A stretch of DNA of 64,000 nucleotides from Cyclobacterium marinum DSM 745 (GTDB taxonomy: Bacteria > Bacteroidota > Bacteroidia > Cytophagales > Cyclobacteriaceae): assembly GCF_000222485.1 (NCBI RefSeq), contig NC_015914.1, positions 2,366,501 through 2,430,500 on the forward strand, given 5' to 3'. Below are positions 54,672-63,752 of this stretch, one piece after another. The notes below the pieces were generated by a model, which did no database searches, was not told where the DNA came from, and was given only the letters and a program-made list of their open reading frames with translations. The translations under genes and the position numbers were made by a program. Each line of letters starts with the position of its first letter. Position 1 is the stretch's first letter.

Positions 54672-55856
54672 TTATTTATTATCTATAAGACCTCTACCAC
54701 TCTTACGTATTTTTCCGCTTTCGGTTAATTCTTTTGATAAAGTATCCAAAAGCCCATTAACAAACTGTTTGCTTTTAGGAGTACTGTAGGTTTTAGAAAT
54801 ATCTATGTACTCATTTATGGATACCTTAGTAGGGATACTTGAGAAATTCACCATTTCTGATAAAGCCATAATAAGTATTACTCTATCAGTTAAGGCAATC
54901 CGTTCAACATCCCAATTTTTGGTTGTAGTGGCAATTAATTCACTGTACTCCTTTTCCGAGGCTACAGTGAGATTATAAATTTCTTGAAAGAATTCTTTAT
55001 CTTCTTCCCAGTTTAATGCCAAATCAGGAAGAATTTCATCGGACTCCTCCTCAGTGCCTGTAATGGTCTTCAATACTTTTGAAGACAAACTTCTGACAAT
55101 GGATTTATTTTCTGTCCAGTTCAAGTCCTTGTCCTGAAAGAAACTTAAAATTGCTTCTTTTTTAAAAATAATTTTTTTGAGAATGGTCAGCAAAATCTCT
55201 TTGTCATCTTCGATACTTGGATTTTCTATGGCCATGTATTTCTGATAGTCTTCATGAGGCTTCACCAGTTCTCTGTACCATTCCTTGATCTCCAATTCCA
55301 ATTCCTCGATGTCTACCTCAAATCTAAGACACTCCTTTTTGAAGGAATGGTTTTGCTCTATTATTCCCAGGACTTTATTGGAACCAAGATTGTATGCTGA
55401 ATCTTGTTGAACAATCGGCTGGTCTTCAAACTTTCTCTTTTTGACCTTCTCTTTCCGTACATGTTCCCCAAAACCAACCAACATGCTAATGGCGAATAAG
55501 TACAGTGCAGGTATATTTTCTACAGCTGTCAGCATATTGGTTCTTAAAAACTCTTGATCCTTTTTGTTGCTCTTATTATAAAAGCTAATGGCCTTTACCG
55601 CTGTTTCTTTTACCTTTTCATTGTCACTTTTGTCCAATGATAGTTGAACCTTATCTAGATTTTTGGTAAAAACTTCAATGCATCGACTTGCTTCCTTTTT
55701 AAGCAAACCTCTATCTTGAACTTCCATAGAATTAAGATCCGGCAAAAAAGCTTCTTTGATGAAGTCTTGTGCCAGATTTGCATTGGAATGCTTGCACTGT
55801 TGAAAAGCATATAACGTTTGAAATGCTTTTACTCTGAGGATTCTCCTATTTAACAT
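54672..55856 (-). CDS. nusB: Transcription antitermination factor NusB, long form
   Basis: At 394 residues it is far longer than the roughly 140 of E. coli NusB. The C-terminal 130 residues hold the NusB fold: DVERIALTDRVILIMALSEM and IPTKVSINEYIDISKTYS, ending KQFVNGLLDTLSKEL. The N-terminus has the expected LRVKAFQTLYAFQQCK. The long middle is a charged helical insertion typical of Bacteroidota. NusB with NusE binds boxA RNA in rRNA antitermination. It heads the nusB-coaE operon. Confidence 0.93.
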   Translation of the reverse strand: MLNRRILRVKAFQTLYAFQQCKHSNANLAQDFIKEAFLPDLNSMEVQDRGLLKKEASRCIEVFTKNLDKVQLSLDKSDNEKVKETAVKAISFYNKSNKKDQEFLRTNMLTAVENIPALYLFAISMLVGFGEHVRKEKVKKRKFEDQPIVQQDSAYNLGSNKVLGIIEQNHSFKKECLRFEVDIEELELEIKEWYRELVKPHEDYQKYMAIENPSIEDDKEILLTILKKIIFKKEAILSFFQDKDLNWTENKSIVRSLSSKVLKTITGTEEESDEILPDLALNWEEDKEFFQEIYNLTVASEKEYSELIATTTKNWDVERIALTDRVILIMALSEMVNFSSIPTKVSINEYIDISKTYSTPKSKQFVNGLLDTLSKELTESGKIRKSGRGLIDNK

Positions 55857-56003
55857 TAACTGAAATTAAAGAACGTGATAAGTGTTTATTGGGAGAAAGG
55901 ACAGAAGCATCCATTCCTCCTCAAAACTAATTTTCCTGCAAATTAGTAAATGTACCTGCAAAGGACAAATATTTGATCTTTCATGCAGTAAAAAAGAATG
56001 CAC

Positions 56004-57104
56004 TTACCATGACATTTTTAATTGTCCGATATCTTGAATTCTCTTTACTGCTTTTTGAAGGGCCGCTTCATGAGGAGAAATCCCCCTAGAGGAAGCAAGA
56101 TTAAATACCTCTAAACTGGTTCCGTATATCTTTTCTGCTTTTTCCAAGGCCAGCGTTTTTGAATAATTGCCTTGGTATTCTTGGTAGACATTCATTAACC
56201 CACCGGCATTGATTAAAAAATCCGGGGCGTAGAGTATGCCGTGATCCAAAAGCATTTGCCCATGTTTCTGTTCGTCTTCCAACTGATTGTTGGCTGCCCC
56301 TGCCACTATATCACAGCTCAATAGTGGGATGCTGGTATCGTTCAATTGCCCTCCCATGGCGCATGGGGCATATATGTCCATTGGAATTTCATGAATAGTA
56401 TCGGCTTTCACCACCTTTCCCTTATTAGCAGCAGCCACCTTAGCCGCCTTTTCTGAATCAATATCGGCCACCATCAATACTGCATTTTCTTTGCTTAAAT
56501 GTTTCGCCAAATGTTTTCCTACTTGACCGGCACCTTGGATTAAAATTTTTTTACCTTCAAGAGAATCGTTACCATAGGCTCGTTTGGCGGCAGCCTTTAT
56601 ACCCAAGTAGGTGCCATAAGCGGTAACTGGAGATGGGTCTCCTCCTCCGCCTTTATTTTCAGGCAAGCCCGTCACATGGCGGGTTTCCATGGCAATGTAC
56701 TCCATGTCTGCCGTGTGGGTATTCATGTCCTCTGCGGTTGTATAGCGACCACCCAAACTTTCAATAAATCGGCCAAATCGCCTTAGGTAAGCTTCCGATT
56801 TCAGGGAGGGCTTACCTATTAATACAGCTTTTCCTCCGCCTATATTTAAACCGGAAATGGATGCCTTAAAGGTCATTCCTCGAGAAAGCCTCAATACATC
56901 CTTTATTGCATCTGCTTCATTGGTATAATGCCACATTCTGGTTCCACCCAGAGACGGACCAAGTACTGTATTGTGAATGGCTATTATTGCCTTGAGCCCG
57001 GTTGGCTTGTCATAACATATGACCAACTGCTCATGTTCCATTTCCTCTATCTGAGTATAGATTTCATTTATCTTGGGTTTTTCCTCTGTTTTGGTAGCCT
57101 CCAT
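56004..57104 (-). CDS. Leucine-type Glu/Leu/Phe/Val dehydrogenase
   Basis: An NAD-dependent amino acid dehydrogenase of 366 residues. The substrate-binding and catalytic lysines are in GMTFKASISGLNIGGGKAVLIG, the tetrad SLGGTRMW lies upstream, and the Rossmann motif is ILIQGAGQVGKHLAKHL. Length and motifs fit leucine/valine dehydrogenases, which deaminate branched-chain amino acids to keto acids. It is monocistronic. The exact amino acid preference cannot be read. Confidence 0.92.
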   Translation of the reverse strand: MEATKTEEKPKINEIYTQIEEMEHEQLVICYDKPTGLKAIIAIHNTVLGPSLGGTRMWHYTNEADAIKDVLRLSRGMTFKASISGLNIGGGKAVLIGKPSLKSEAYLRRFGRFIESLGGRYTTAEDMNTHTADMEYIAMETRHVTGLPENKGGGGDPSPVTAYGTYLGIKAAAKRAYGNDSLEGKKILIQGAGQVGKHLAKHLSKENAVLMVADIDSEKAAKVAAANKGKVVKADTIHEIPMDIYAPCAMGGQLNDTSIPLLSCDIVAGAANNQLEDEQKHGQMLLDHGILYAPDFLINAGGLMNVYQEYQGNYSKTLALEKAEKIYGTSLEVFNLASSRGISPHEAALQKAVKRIQDIGQLKMSW

Positions 57105-57248
57105 TGAACTTTGATGTTTATAATATGTTATATTTGAGTTCAGTTAAAAAACAAGTGTATGCAGAATTTTATGTATTTCACTTGCCTTTCATTTGCAATA
57201 TAACATAATATTGTAAAAGATATTGTGGTTTAAAAAGTCTTTTATTTT

Positions 57249-59042
57249 GTGAAGCCCCTTTGGAGATTAAATAAGTATCTATTCAAATATAAACTGTACC
57301 TATTATTAGGTATTGTTTTTACATTTATTTCAAACTTTTTTGTGATAATTCCTGCGAGGTTGGTGGGGATTGCCATCGATTATGTCGTAGAAAGTTTTAG
57401 CTATTATCAGCTTTATGATGAGGGGGAAGTTGTCCGTAAAATAGCGAGGTCCGAATTTTTAATGTACATTTTCATTTTCGGCATTCTCATTTTAGCGATG
57501 GCCCTTCTTAGAGGCCTTTTCCTCTTCCTTATTCGTCAAACTATTATAGCGATGTCTAGGCTGATAGAATATGATATTAAAAATGAAATTTATGCACACT
57601 ATCAATCGCTTCCCTTAAGTTTTTTCAGACAAAATAGTACAGGAGATCTGATGGCTAGAATTACAGAGGATGTTTCAAAAGTACGAATGTATCTAGGTCC
57701 TGCCTTGATGTATGGAATTAATTTGATTGTGTTGTTTCCAATGGTGATCGGCTATATGCTCACTGTAAATGTACCCCTTACCCTCTATTCTCTTTTGCCT
57801 CTACCTGTATTGTCCATAAGCATTTATTTGGTCAACAACATGATCAATAAGCGGTCTGAAAAGATCCAACGTAGCTTGTCTGGATTGAGCACTTTTGTTC
57901 AGGAAGCTTTTTCTGGCATCAGGGTGATCAAATCATTTGTGAGAGAAAAAGACAGTGCCAATCAATTCCAAAAAGCCAGTGAGGATTATAAAACAAAATC
58001 CATTTCCCTTACTAAAGTTCAATCCCTTTTTTTTCCATTGATCATGGCTTTGATAGGATTAAGTACCATTATAACAGTTTATGTAGGCGGGATTCAGGTA
58101 ATTGAAGGTGCTATAGGTTATGGAGTTATTGCAGAATTTATTCTATATGTTAATATGTTGACTTGGCCGGTGACCTCCCTTGGCTGGGTAACAAGTATAG
58201 TGCAACGAGCCGCAGCTTCACAGGCAAGGATCAATGAATTTTTGGATGAGAAAAACGATATTTTAAGCACAGAAAATCTGGTAAAAGATATAGAAGGACA
58301 TATAAAAGTAGAAAACCTTACATTTGTTTACCCTGATTCAGGCATTAAGGCTTTGAATCATATTAGCTTTGAAATTAAGGCTGGAAAATCATTGGCCATA
58401 ATAGGAACCACCGGCTCAGGTAAATCCACTGTAGCCAATCTATTGATGCGCTTGTATGATGCTGATGAAGGGCAAATTCTTTTGGATGGCTTGAATATAA
58501 AACGCTATGATATTGCGTGTTTGAGAGAACAAATTGGGTATGTGCCTCAAGATGTGTTTTTATTCAGTGATTCTATCTCTAATAATATTGGTTTTGGCTT
58601 AGGGAAATCACTTGATATGGAACAAATTAAACAGGCAGCAAAAGATGCAGATGTATATGAAAACATCATCGAGTTTCCCCAAGGCTTTGAAACAAGACTT
58701 GGGGAGAGAGGCATCACTTTGTCGGGAGGCCAAAAACAAAGGGTTTCCATAGCCAGAGCAATAGTAAAATCACCTAAAATATTATTGCTCGATGATTGTC
58801 TTTCTGCTGTAGATACCAAAACAGAAAATGCTATTTTAAATGCCTTGGAGAAAATAATGAAGAATAGAACCTCCATTATTATATCCCACAGGGTGTCTTC
58901 AGCAAAGCTTGCGGATCAAATTTTGGTGTTAGATGATGGCGAGATTGTAGAACAAGGTAAACATGCAGATTTAATGGCTTCCAAAGGAACCTATGCTGCC
59001 TTGTATGAAAAACAGACACAGCAAGCTGGTGAAGTTGAATAA
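57249..59042 (+). CDS. ABC exporter, fused permease and ATPase (MdlB/MsbA-like)
   Basis: A half-transporter of 597 residues starting with GTG. Six membrane helices occupy about residues 1-320, followed by the nucleotide-binding domain: Walker A GTTGSGKST, Q-loop IGYVPQDVF, signature LSGGQKQR and Walker B ILLLDDCLSAVD. The residue after Walker B is aspartate where most exporters have glutamate; this occurs in the MdlA type and suggests slow hydrolysis or pairing with another subunit. The substrate, lipid or drug, is unknown. It is divergent from the dehydrogenase gene. Confidence 0.9.
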   Translation: MKPLWRLNKYLFKYKLYLLLGIVFTFISNFFVIIPARLVGIAIDYVVESFSYYQLYDEGEVVRKIARSEFLMYIFIFGILILAMALLRGLFLFLIRQTIIAMSRLIEYDIKNEIYAHYQSLPLSFFRQNSTGDLMARITEDVSKVRMYLGPALMYGINLIVLFPMVIGYMLTVNVPLTLYSLLPLPVLSISIYLVNNMINKRSEKIQRSLSGLSTFVQEAFSGIRVIKSFVREKDSANQFQKASEDYKTKSISLTKVQSLFFPLIMALIGLSTIITVYVGGIQVIEGAIGYGVIAEFILYVNMLTWPVTSLGWVTSIVQRAAASQARINEFLDEKNDILSTENLVKDIEGHIKVENLTFVYPDSGIKALNHISFEIKAGKSLAIIGTTGSGKSTVANLLMRLYDADEGQILLDGLNIKRYDIACLREQIGYVPQDVFLFSDSISNNIGFGLGKSLDMEQIKQAAKDADVYENIIEFPQGFETRLGERGITLSGGQKQRVSIARAIVKSPKILLLDDCLSAVDTKTENAILNALEKIMKNRTSIIISHRVSSAKLADQILVLDDGEIVEQGKHADLMASKGTYAALYEKQTQQAGEVE

Positions 59043-59059
59043 TTATTCCGCTAAGTATA

Positions 59060-59806
59060 TTATAGCTGAATAATCAAGCCCGCTACAGCAAACTGTACCA
59101 AAGTGAAATTGTAAACCTCGTCTACATCTGCTCCACCCTCCAAATAACGGTACCCGGCTTTAATCGCCAATTGTTCTGTGAGGGGGAGTTTGGTGCCTAA
59201 AAACAAATCAAAGGCCCTTCCGGGTCCTCCTGCGAGTCCATCTCCTTCAAAATAAATTAAATGGTCATTACCTAAGTCATAAGAGGTATATAGGTGTAAC
59301 AATGGGACGAAACCTAAATCATCCTTTTTGTCCTCTAGACCTTGCTCATTGGTCAAACGGACTTGAGCATCACGGATTTTACCAGTAAAACCAATTCCTA
59401 CAAGCCAATTTCCGGAAGCAATGATATCCCTACGATAAGTCAGTCTGTAACTGTTGAACTTGTAATAGCCATCCAAAGCTTCCCCTTGTGTGAATACACT
59501 AGATTGAAAGTTGATGTCTTTGTTTGGGGTGCCATTGTAATTTATTCCTAGTGGGGCATACAATGCATAAATATGGTTTTTTTCATTGAAAGTATAACCC
59601 AGTCTTACACGGAATGGAATGACCGGTCCTTCAGCTTCAAAATCATCTTGAAAACTAAACAAAGTTCCTGAATTATTGGGAATCCTTACGTCATTGTACC
59701 CGGGGAATACCAGCCCGGTCTCCGCATCAATCGTAATTTGAGCTTTAAGCGGAATAGCAATAAATAATAGGAAGGGAACAAGTGGGGTCAATATCTGTTT
59801 GTACAT
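59060..59806 (-). CDS. Outer-membrane beta-barrel-like hypothetical protein
   Basis: The frame begins at 59848, but the ATG at 59806 (MYKQILTPLVPFLLF) starts a proper signal peptide ending PLKAQ. The 248 residues show alternating hydrophobic strands, such as IPFRVRLGYTFNEKNHIYALYAP, YKFNSYRLTYRRDI and LAIKAGYRYLEGG, and a terminal strand FTLVQFAVAGLIIQL, all typical of small outer-membrane barrels. Its function is unknown. It is divergent from the DUF4838 gene. Confidence 0.7.
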   Translation of the reverse strand: MYKQILTPLVPFLLFIAIPLKAQITIDAETGLVFPGYNDVRIPNNSGTLFSFQDDFEAEGPVIPFRVRLGYTFNEKNHIYALYAPLGINYNGTPNKDINFQSSVFTQGEALDGYYKFNSYRLTYRRDIIASGNWLVGIGFTGKIRDAQVRLTNEQGLEDKKDDLGFVPLLHLYTSYDLGNDHLIYFEGDGLAGGPGRAFDLFLGTKLPLTEQLAIKAGYRYLEGGADVDEVYNFTLVQFAVAGLIIQL

Positions 59807-59964
59807 GTTTAATTTGCTTTTAGGTTTAACTAAATAAGTTAGTATCAAGTATTATGCCTGTTCTTTTAGGTCAACTCTTAATTTTTTTTACAAAAAATAA
59901 ATTTTTTCCTTTCTCTATTGTATATTTCATTTTATTCCTTTCCGCCAATAGTCCCAAATTCCCT

Positions 59965-61833
59965 ATGAAAACATTAATTGGACTTTTATTAACTCTTTCT
60001 TTCGTTTCCACCGGTCTGGCTCAAGAGCTTACCTTGATCAAAAATCGAAAATCTGATTTTACCATCATCATTCCGGAGAAGCCTACTATAGAGGAAATTA
60101 AGGGAGCCAAGGTATTGCAACATTATTTGTTCGAAATTTCAGGGGCAAAACTGCCTGTAGTTCGGGACTTGGGACTTCCCTTGATGAATGAAATCCTGAT
60201 TGGAAAAGTTAATCGTGCAGAAACTGCGTTTTTGCCTTACGAAAAAATGGGGAAGGATGGAATTTATATAGGAAACAATGGCAAGCAATTGATACTTACC
60301 GGTGGACCAAAGAAAGGGGTGGAATATGCAGTTTATACTTTTCTGGAAAAATACCTGGACTGTAAAAAATACACTTCAACATTTGAAGTTGTTCCTCAAA
60401 AAACCATAAAGCTTCCCCTAATAGCAGATCTTCAAGTTCCTGATTTCTCTTTTAGGGAGGTGTTTTATCACGATGCCTATACCCCTGAATTCATGGCCTG
60501 GCACAAATTGCATTCCCATACCAAGCGAGGGGAAGATCCTGCAGAATGGGGGCACTGGGTGCATACTTTTCATAACTTTCTTAACCCTGAAGAATATGGG
60601 GAAAGTCACCCTGAATATTTTAGTTTTTATGATGGGAAAAGGCATCCGGGATTGGTGCCGTCTTGGGATGGAAAGAGTGTGCAACCCGAATCTCAACTCT
60701 GCCTTACCAATCCGGAAGTTCTAGAAATTGTCTGCGAAAACCTTCAAAAAGCCATAGATGAAAAACCTGATGCACTTTATTGGTCTGTAAGTCAAAACGA
60801 CAACGTAAATTATTGCCAATGTGAACATTGTGCTGCTTTAGATGCCAAGTATGCAGCCTACCCTCCGGAGGAAAAAATGTATGCAACTCATAGTGGTCAA
60901 TACCCTGCCTTGGGCATGGGGTCCATGTTATCTTTTGTCAATAAGGTTGCAGAGCGCTTTCCTGACAAAATCATTTCTACCTTGGCATATCAGTATACAA
61001 GGGTCCCTCCAAAGGATATTGTTCCCAGAAAAAATGTTAACATCATGTTGTGTAGCATAGAGAGTACTCGAAATGAGCCAATGGAATCAGGCGATCCGGA
61101 TTTTAGCAATGATTTGAAAGGTTGGGGTAAGATTACTGATAATATCTTAGTTTGGGATTATAATATTCAATTTGCGAATTTGCTGGCTCCATTCCCAAAT
61201 CTTAGGACCCTGCAACCCAATATTTCATTTCTTCGGAACAATAATGTGAGTGCAGTTTTTGCTCAGGGCAATATTCAGTCCGGGGGTGAATCCGCTGAAA
61301 TTAGGGCTTACCTGTTGGCCAAATTACTTTGGGATCCTGATTTGGATGTTGCCAAGGAACTGGAGGGCTTTTGGAAGGCTTTTTATGGCAAAGCAGCACC
61401 TTATATTAAGAATTATAGTGATCTCCTTCATGCCAACAATCAAGGATTTACAGGAAGAAAAATGTCTATTTTCGGTAGCCCAAAGGAGGAAACAGATAGC
61501 TTTCTGAGTTCGGAATTATTGCTTCAATACAACCATCTTTTTGACCAAGCAGAGAAGGCGGTTAGCAGAAATCCCGAACATCTCCGACGTGTAAAATCTG
61601 CCAGACTACCGGTGACCTTTGCCATGTTAGAAATTATAAAGGAAAAAGAAGCGGCTAATTGGAAAACCTATCATGATGGAAAGGGGGAAAAATATAAACT
61701 TCCAAAGGAAGTAAGTACATTGCTTTACGATCTTTATTACAATTGCTTAGAAACTGGAGTAAGCAGACTTTCTGAATGGCATACTACTCCCAAAGAATAT
61801 TTAGAGAATTATGATCTTGTTGAAAATCCATAA
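59965..61833 (+). CDS. Secreted DUF4838 protein (glycoside hydrolase-like)
   Basis: The frame extends to an ATG at 59854, but the ATG at 59965 begins a clean signal peptide (MKTLIGLLLTLSFVSTGLAQ). The mature protein of about 600 residues starts with a GH20-type N-domain (GAKVLQHYLFEISGAKLPVV, EILIGKVNR, TGGPKKGVEYAVYTFLEKY). A DUF4838 TIM-barrel-like domain follows, with FREVFYHDAYTPEFMAWHKL, ALYWSVSQNDNVNYCQCEHC (the cysteines may bind metal) and NILVWDYNIQFANLLAPFPN. The family is probably hydrolytic on hexosamine or uronic glycans, without proven activity that I know of. The gene stands alone. Confidence 0.85.
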   Translation: MKTLIGLLLTLSFVSTGLAQELTLIKNRKSDFTIIIPEKPTIEEIKGAKVLQHYLFEISGAKLPVVRDLGLPLMNEILIGKVNRAETAFLPYEKMGKDGIYIGNNGKQLILTGGPKKGVEYAVYTFLEKYLDCKKYTSTFEVVPQKTIKLPLIADLQVPDFSFREVFYHDAYTPEFMAWHKLHSHTKRGEDPAEWGHWVHTFHNFLNPEEYGESHPEYFSFYDGKRHPGLVPSWDGKSVQPESQLCLTNPEVLEIVCENLQKAIDEKPDALYWSVSQNDNVNYCQCEHCAALDAKYAAYPPEEKMYATHSGQYPALGMGSMLSFVNKVAERFPDKIISTLAYQYTRVPPKDIVPRKNVNIMLCSIESTRNEPMESGDPDFSNDLKGWGKITDNILVWDYNIQFANLLAPFPNLRTLQPNISFLRNNNVSAVFAQGNIQSGGESAEIRAYLLAKLLWDPDLDVAKELEGFWKAFYGKAAPYIKNYSDLLHANNQGFTGRKMSIFGSPKEETDSFLSSELLLQYNHLFDQAEKAVSRNPEHLRRVKSARLPVTFAMLEIIKEKEAANWKTYHDGKGEKYKLPKEVSTLLYDLYYNCLETGVSRLSEWHTTPKEYLENYDLVENP

Positions 61834-62129
61834 TTGTTTAATTATTAATGATCTAATTATAAATTGTTAATGTAAATAATCAATATCAATAATAACAAGA
61901 ATGTGACCTTTACGCTATCTCATTAAATAACAATTCACCATTTACAATTATTAATTCTTTAATTATAAATTATTAATGAAATACCCGATATAGAGAATAA
62001 CAAAATGGTCTCCTTTACGCTATCCTTTTAATTAACAATTAACCATTTACAATTTTTAATTAACACCAGTCGACATCAGGAGAAAAAATACAATATTCTT
62101 TGCGCTACCCTGAAGTTAATAATTAACCA
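61834..62129. repeat. AT-rich repeat island, left part
   Basis: Two and a half degenerate units of about 95-110 bases. Recognisable parts in each are TTATAAATT-TTAATG, then GATAT, AATAACAA-ATGG, CCTTTACGCTATC and AATTAACAATTAACC. Units start near 61839, 61951 and 62060 (the last one degenerate). The same unit recurs on the right of the four-helix-bundle gene. Confidence 0.7.
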
Positions 62130-62483
62130 TCAACTTTTATTTTTTGTTGATTTTATTATACTAGTAATTAATTTGATAAGTGCTATTGCATCAGTATTAA
62201 TGCTGATATATTGTTCTTCACTTAGGTAATTGGTATCTTTTAGAAGGTCGATTCAATAGATGGTTTCATTTATTTCTTTTTGGGCAATAGCTAATTTATG
62301 TATAAAATCCTTTCTGGACTCAGCATGTTCGCTTTCTCGAATCATAGCACCCACACTTGTGCCACTTCTTAAAAGCTGTTTTGAAAGAATAAACTCTTTC
62401 CTTTGTTCACACAAGAATTGATAAATCCTAACTGTTTTGACAGCGAATGTAAAACTCTTGGATTTAACAATGTTCTCTTTCAT
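62130..62483 (-). pseudogene. Four-helix bundle (S23/IVP-type) protein gene with internal TGA
   Basis: The upstream frame (62253-62483) encodes 76 residues of the four-helix bundle family, with SGTSVGAMIRESEHAESRKD and IAQKEINETIY. It ends at a TGA (62253-62255) exactly where relatives usually have a tryptophan in NETxYW. Beyond it the frame stays open for 40 codons and encodes the remaining helix (DLLKDTNYLSEEQY, then LIKLITSIIKSTK), ending with TGA at 62130-62132. The whole gives the normal family length of about 117. It is most likely a recent nonsense mutation, with a sequencing error or readthrough as alternatives. Confidence 0.85.
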
Positions 62484-62690
62484 TCTAGTTTTACCGTTAA
62501 TAATTATTAATTCTTTAATTATAAATTATAATTGGAAACACCTGATATCGAAAATAACAAAATGGACTCCTCTACGATATCCACATAATTATCAATTATA
62601 AATTATTAATGAAAATAACCAATATCGGTAATAACAAAATGGTTTCCTCTACGATCTCCCCATAATTAACAATTAACAATTAACCACCAC
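62484..62690. repeat. AT-rich repeat island, right part
   Basis: Two further units of the 95-110-base repeat, from about 62493 and 62595, are close to each other (AATAACAAAATGG, then TCCTCTACGAT in both). With the left part they flank the broken four-helix-bundle gene. The last unit runs into the stop end of the BioF-like gene. Confidence 0.7.
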
Positions 62691-63741
62691 CCATTCCCGC
62701 AACCGCTTTTACCAGGGTTTGCAAATCAGTTGGAAGATGCCAGGCTGATAATATGATTCTGTTTATAGGAGGACTGTCCTGAAAAGGATAAGGAAAAGAG
62801 GAGACTATAAATCCTTTTTGATGCAATTCATCTACCCAAGCTGCAGGTTCAAAAGATATAACAGGGTATTGGGGCAACATCTTAAAATCATCAAGCTTGG
62901 CTATGGCGGAGTACATATAGCTCAGATTTTTGCGTAGAACTTCTTGTTGTTGGAAATAAATATCTTGGCCTTCAATAAAAGCATTTAGAAATACCGGGGC
63001 AGGAGGGGAGGAAGTCCGGTAAACTGCGCTTTCTCTAACTTTTTGTAAGATTGATTGATTACCCAAAATAATTCCTGCCGGTAGGGCAAGGGCTTTGCCT
63101 AGTGATCCGCATACAACTAACTCAACCGGTAACTTTTTCCATGAAGAGAAGGTGCCATAAATACCTTTTCCAAGAACTCCAAAGGCATGGCTGTCATCGA
63201 TAAGTAAAAAGTATTTGTTGGAGGGAGAAAGCAATTTGGTCCATGCAAAATCATGAATTTCAGGAATTAGGGGATTGACAGCATTGGAAAGGAGAAGTAT
63301 TCTTTGTCCCATTAATTCATGGGATTTAGCAATACATTTTTGTTGCCATTCTTTATGCGATAGCCCTGAAAGTAGAGGTTTTCCACTTGTGATGGCCGGA
63401 TGGGTGTTAGGCGCAGTCCAGGTGAGATCAACCATAGGGGTTAAAGTATTGAATGCTAGTTGCCCGGCCATAAAGCCACTACTGAGAAGGGAGGCGGCCT
63501 CAGCTTCTGCTTCAGCAGCAAAATGTTCCTCAAAGGTATCGTATATCTGCAACTTAACATTACTATTGCGGCTAGAGCCATGATTTGGCCCATACTTCAA
63601 AATACTATCAATTAGGAGTTGCCTGAATTTTGGATGGCTTCCCATGCCCAGATAGGAAGTGCCGCAAAAGTGAAGGAAACTTTTCCCTTCACAATAAATT
63701 TTTCTATCAGGAAGCTCAGTATTATAAGAGTGGCTCATCAC
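62680..63741 (-). CDS. BioF/KBL-like alpha-oxoamine synthase family PLP enzyme
   Basis: A fold-type-I PLP enzyme of 353 residues, shorter than the roughly 390 of BioF or KBL. The motifs FLHFCGTSYLGMGSHP, YGPNHGSSRNSN, LLIDDSHAFGVLGKGIYG (PLP-binding DxxH) and VCGSLGKALALPAG (Schiff-base lysine) are present. It could condense an amino acid with an acyl-CoA, but the family also contains divergent members. It lies 11 bases after the dipeptide epimerase gene, so it is probably co-transcribed with it and may act in muropeptide or dipeptide metabolism. The last codons overlap the repeat island. Confidence 0.78.
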   Translation of the reverse strand: MMSHSYNTELPDRKIYCEGKSFLHFCGTSYLGMGSHPKFRQLLIDSILKYGPNHGSSRNSNVKLQIYDTFEEHFAAEAEAEAASLLSSGFMAGQLAFNTLTPMVDLTWTAPNTHPAITSGKPLLSGLSHKEWQQKCIAKSHELMGQRILLLSNAVNPLIPEIHDFAWTKLLSPSNKYFLLIDDSHAFGVLGKGIYGTFSSWKKLPVELVVCGSLGKALALPAGIILGNQSILQKVRESAVYRTSSPPAPVFLNAFIEGQDIYFQQQEVLRKNLSYMYSAIAKLDDFKMLPQYPVISFEPAAWVDELHQKGFIVSSFPYPFQDSPPINRIILSAWHLPTDLQTLVKAVAGMGGG

Positions 63742-63752
63742 AAATTTCTGGA

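Noticed and set aside
62253..62483. Treating the 76-residue four-helix bundle frame as a complete small gene
   Set aside because: The missing helix is encoded in the same frame directly after the TGA, so it is an interrupted full-length gene and not a naturally short one.
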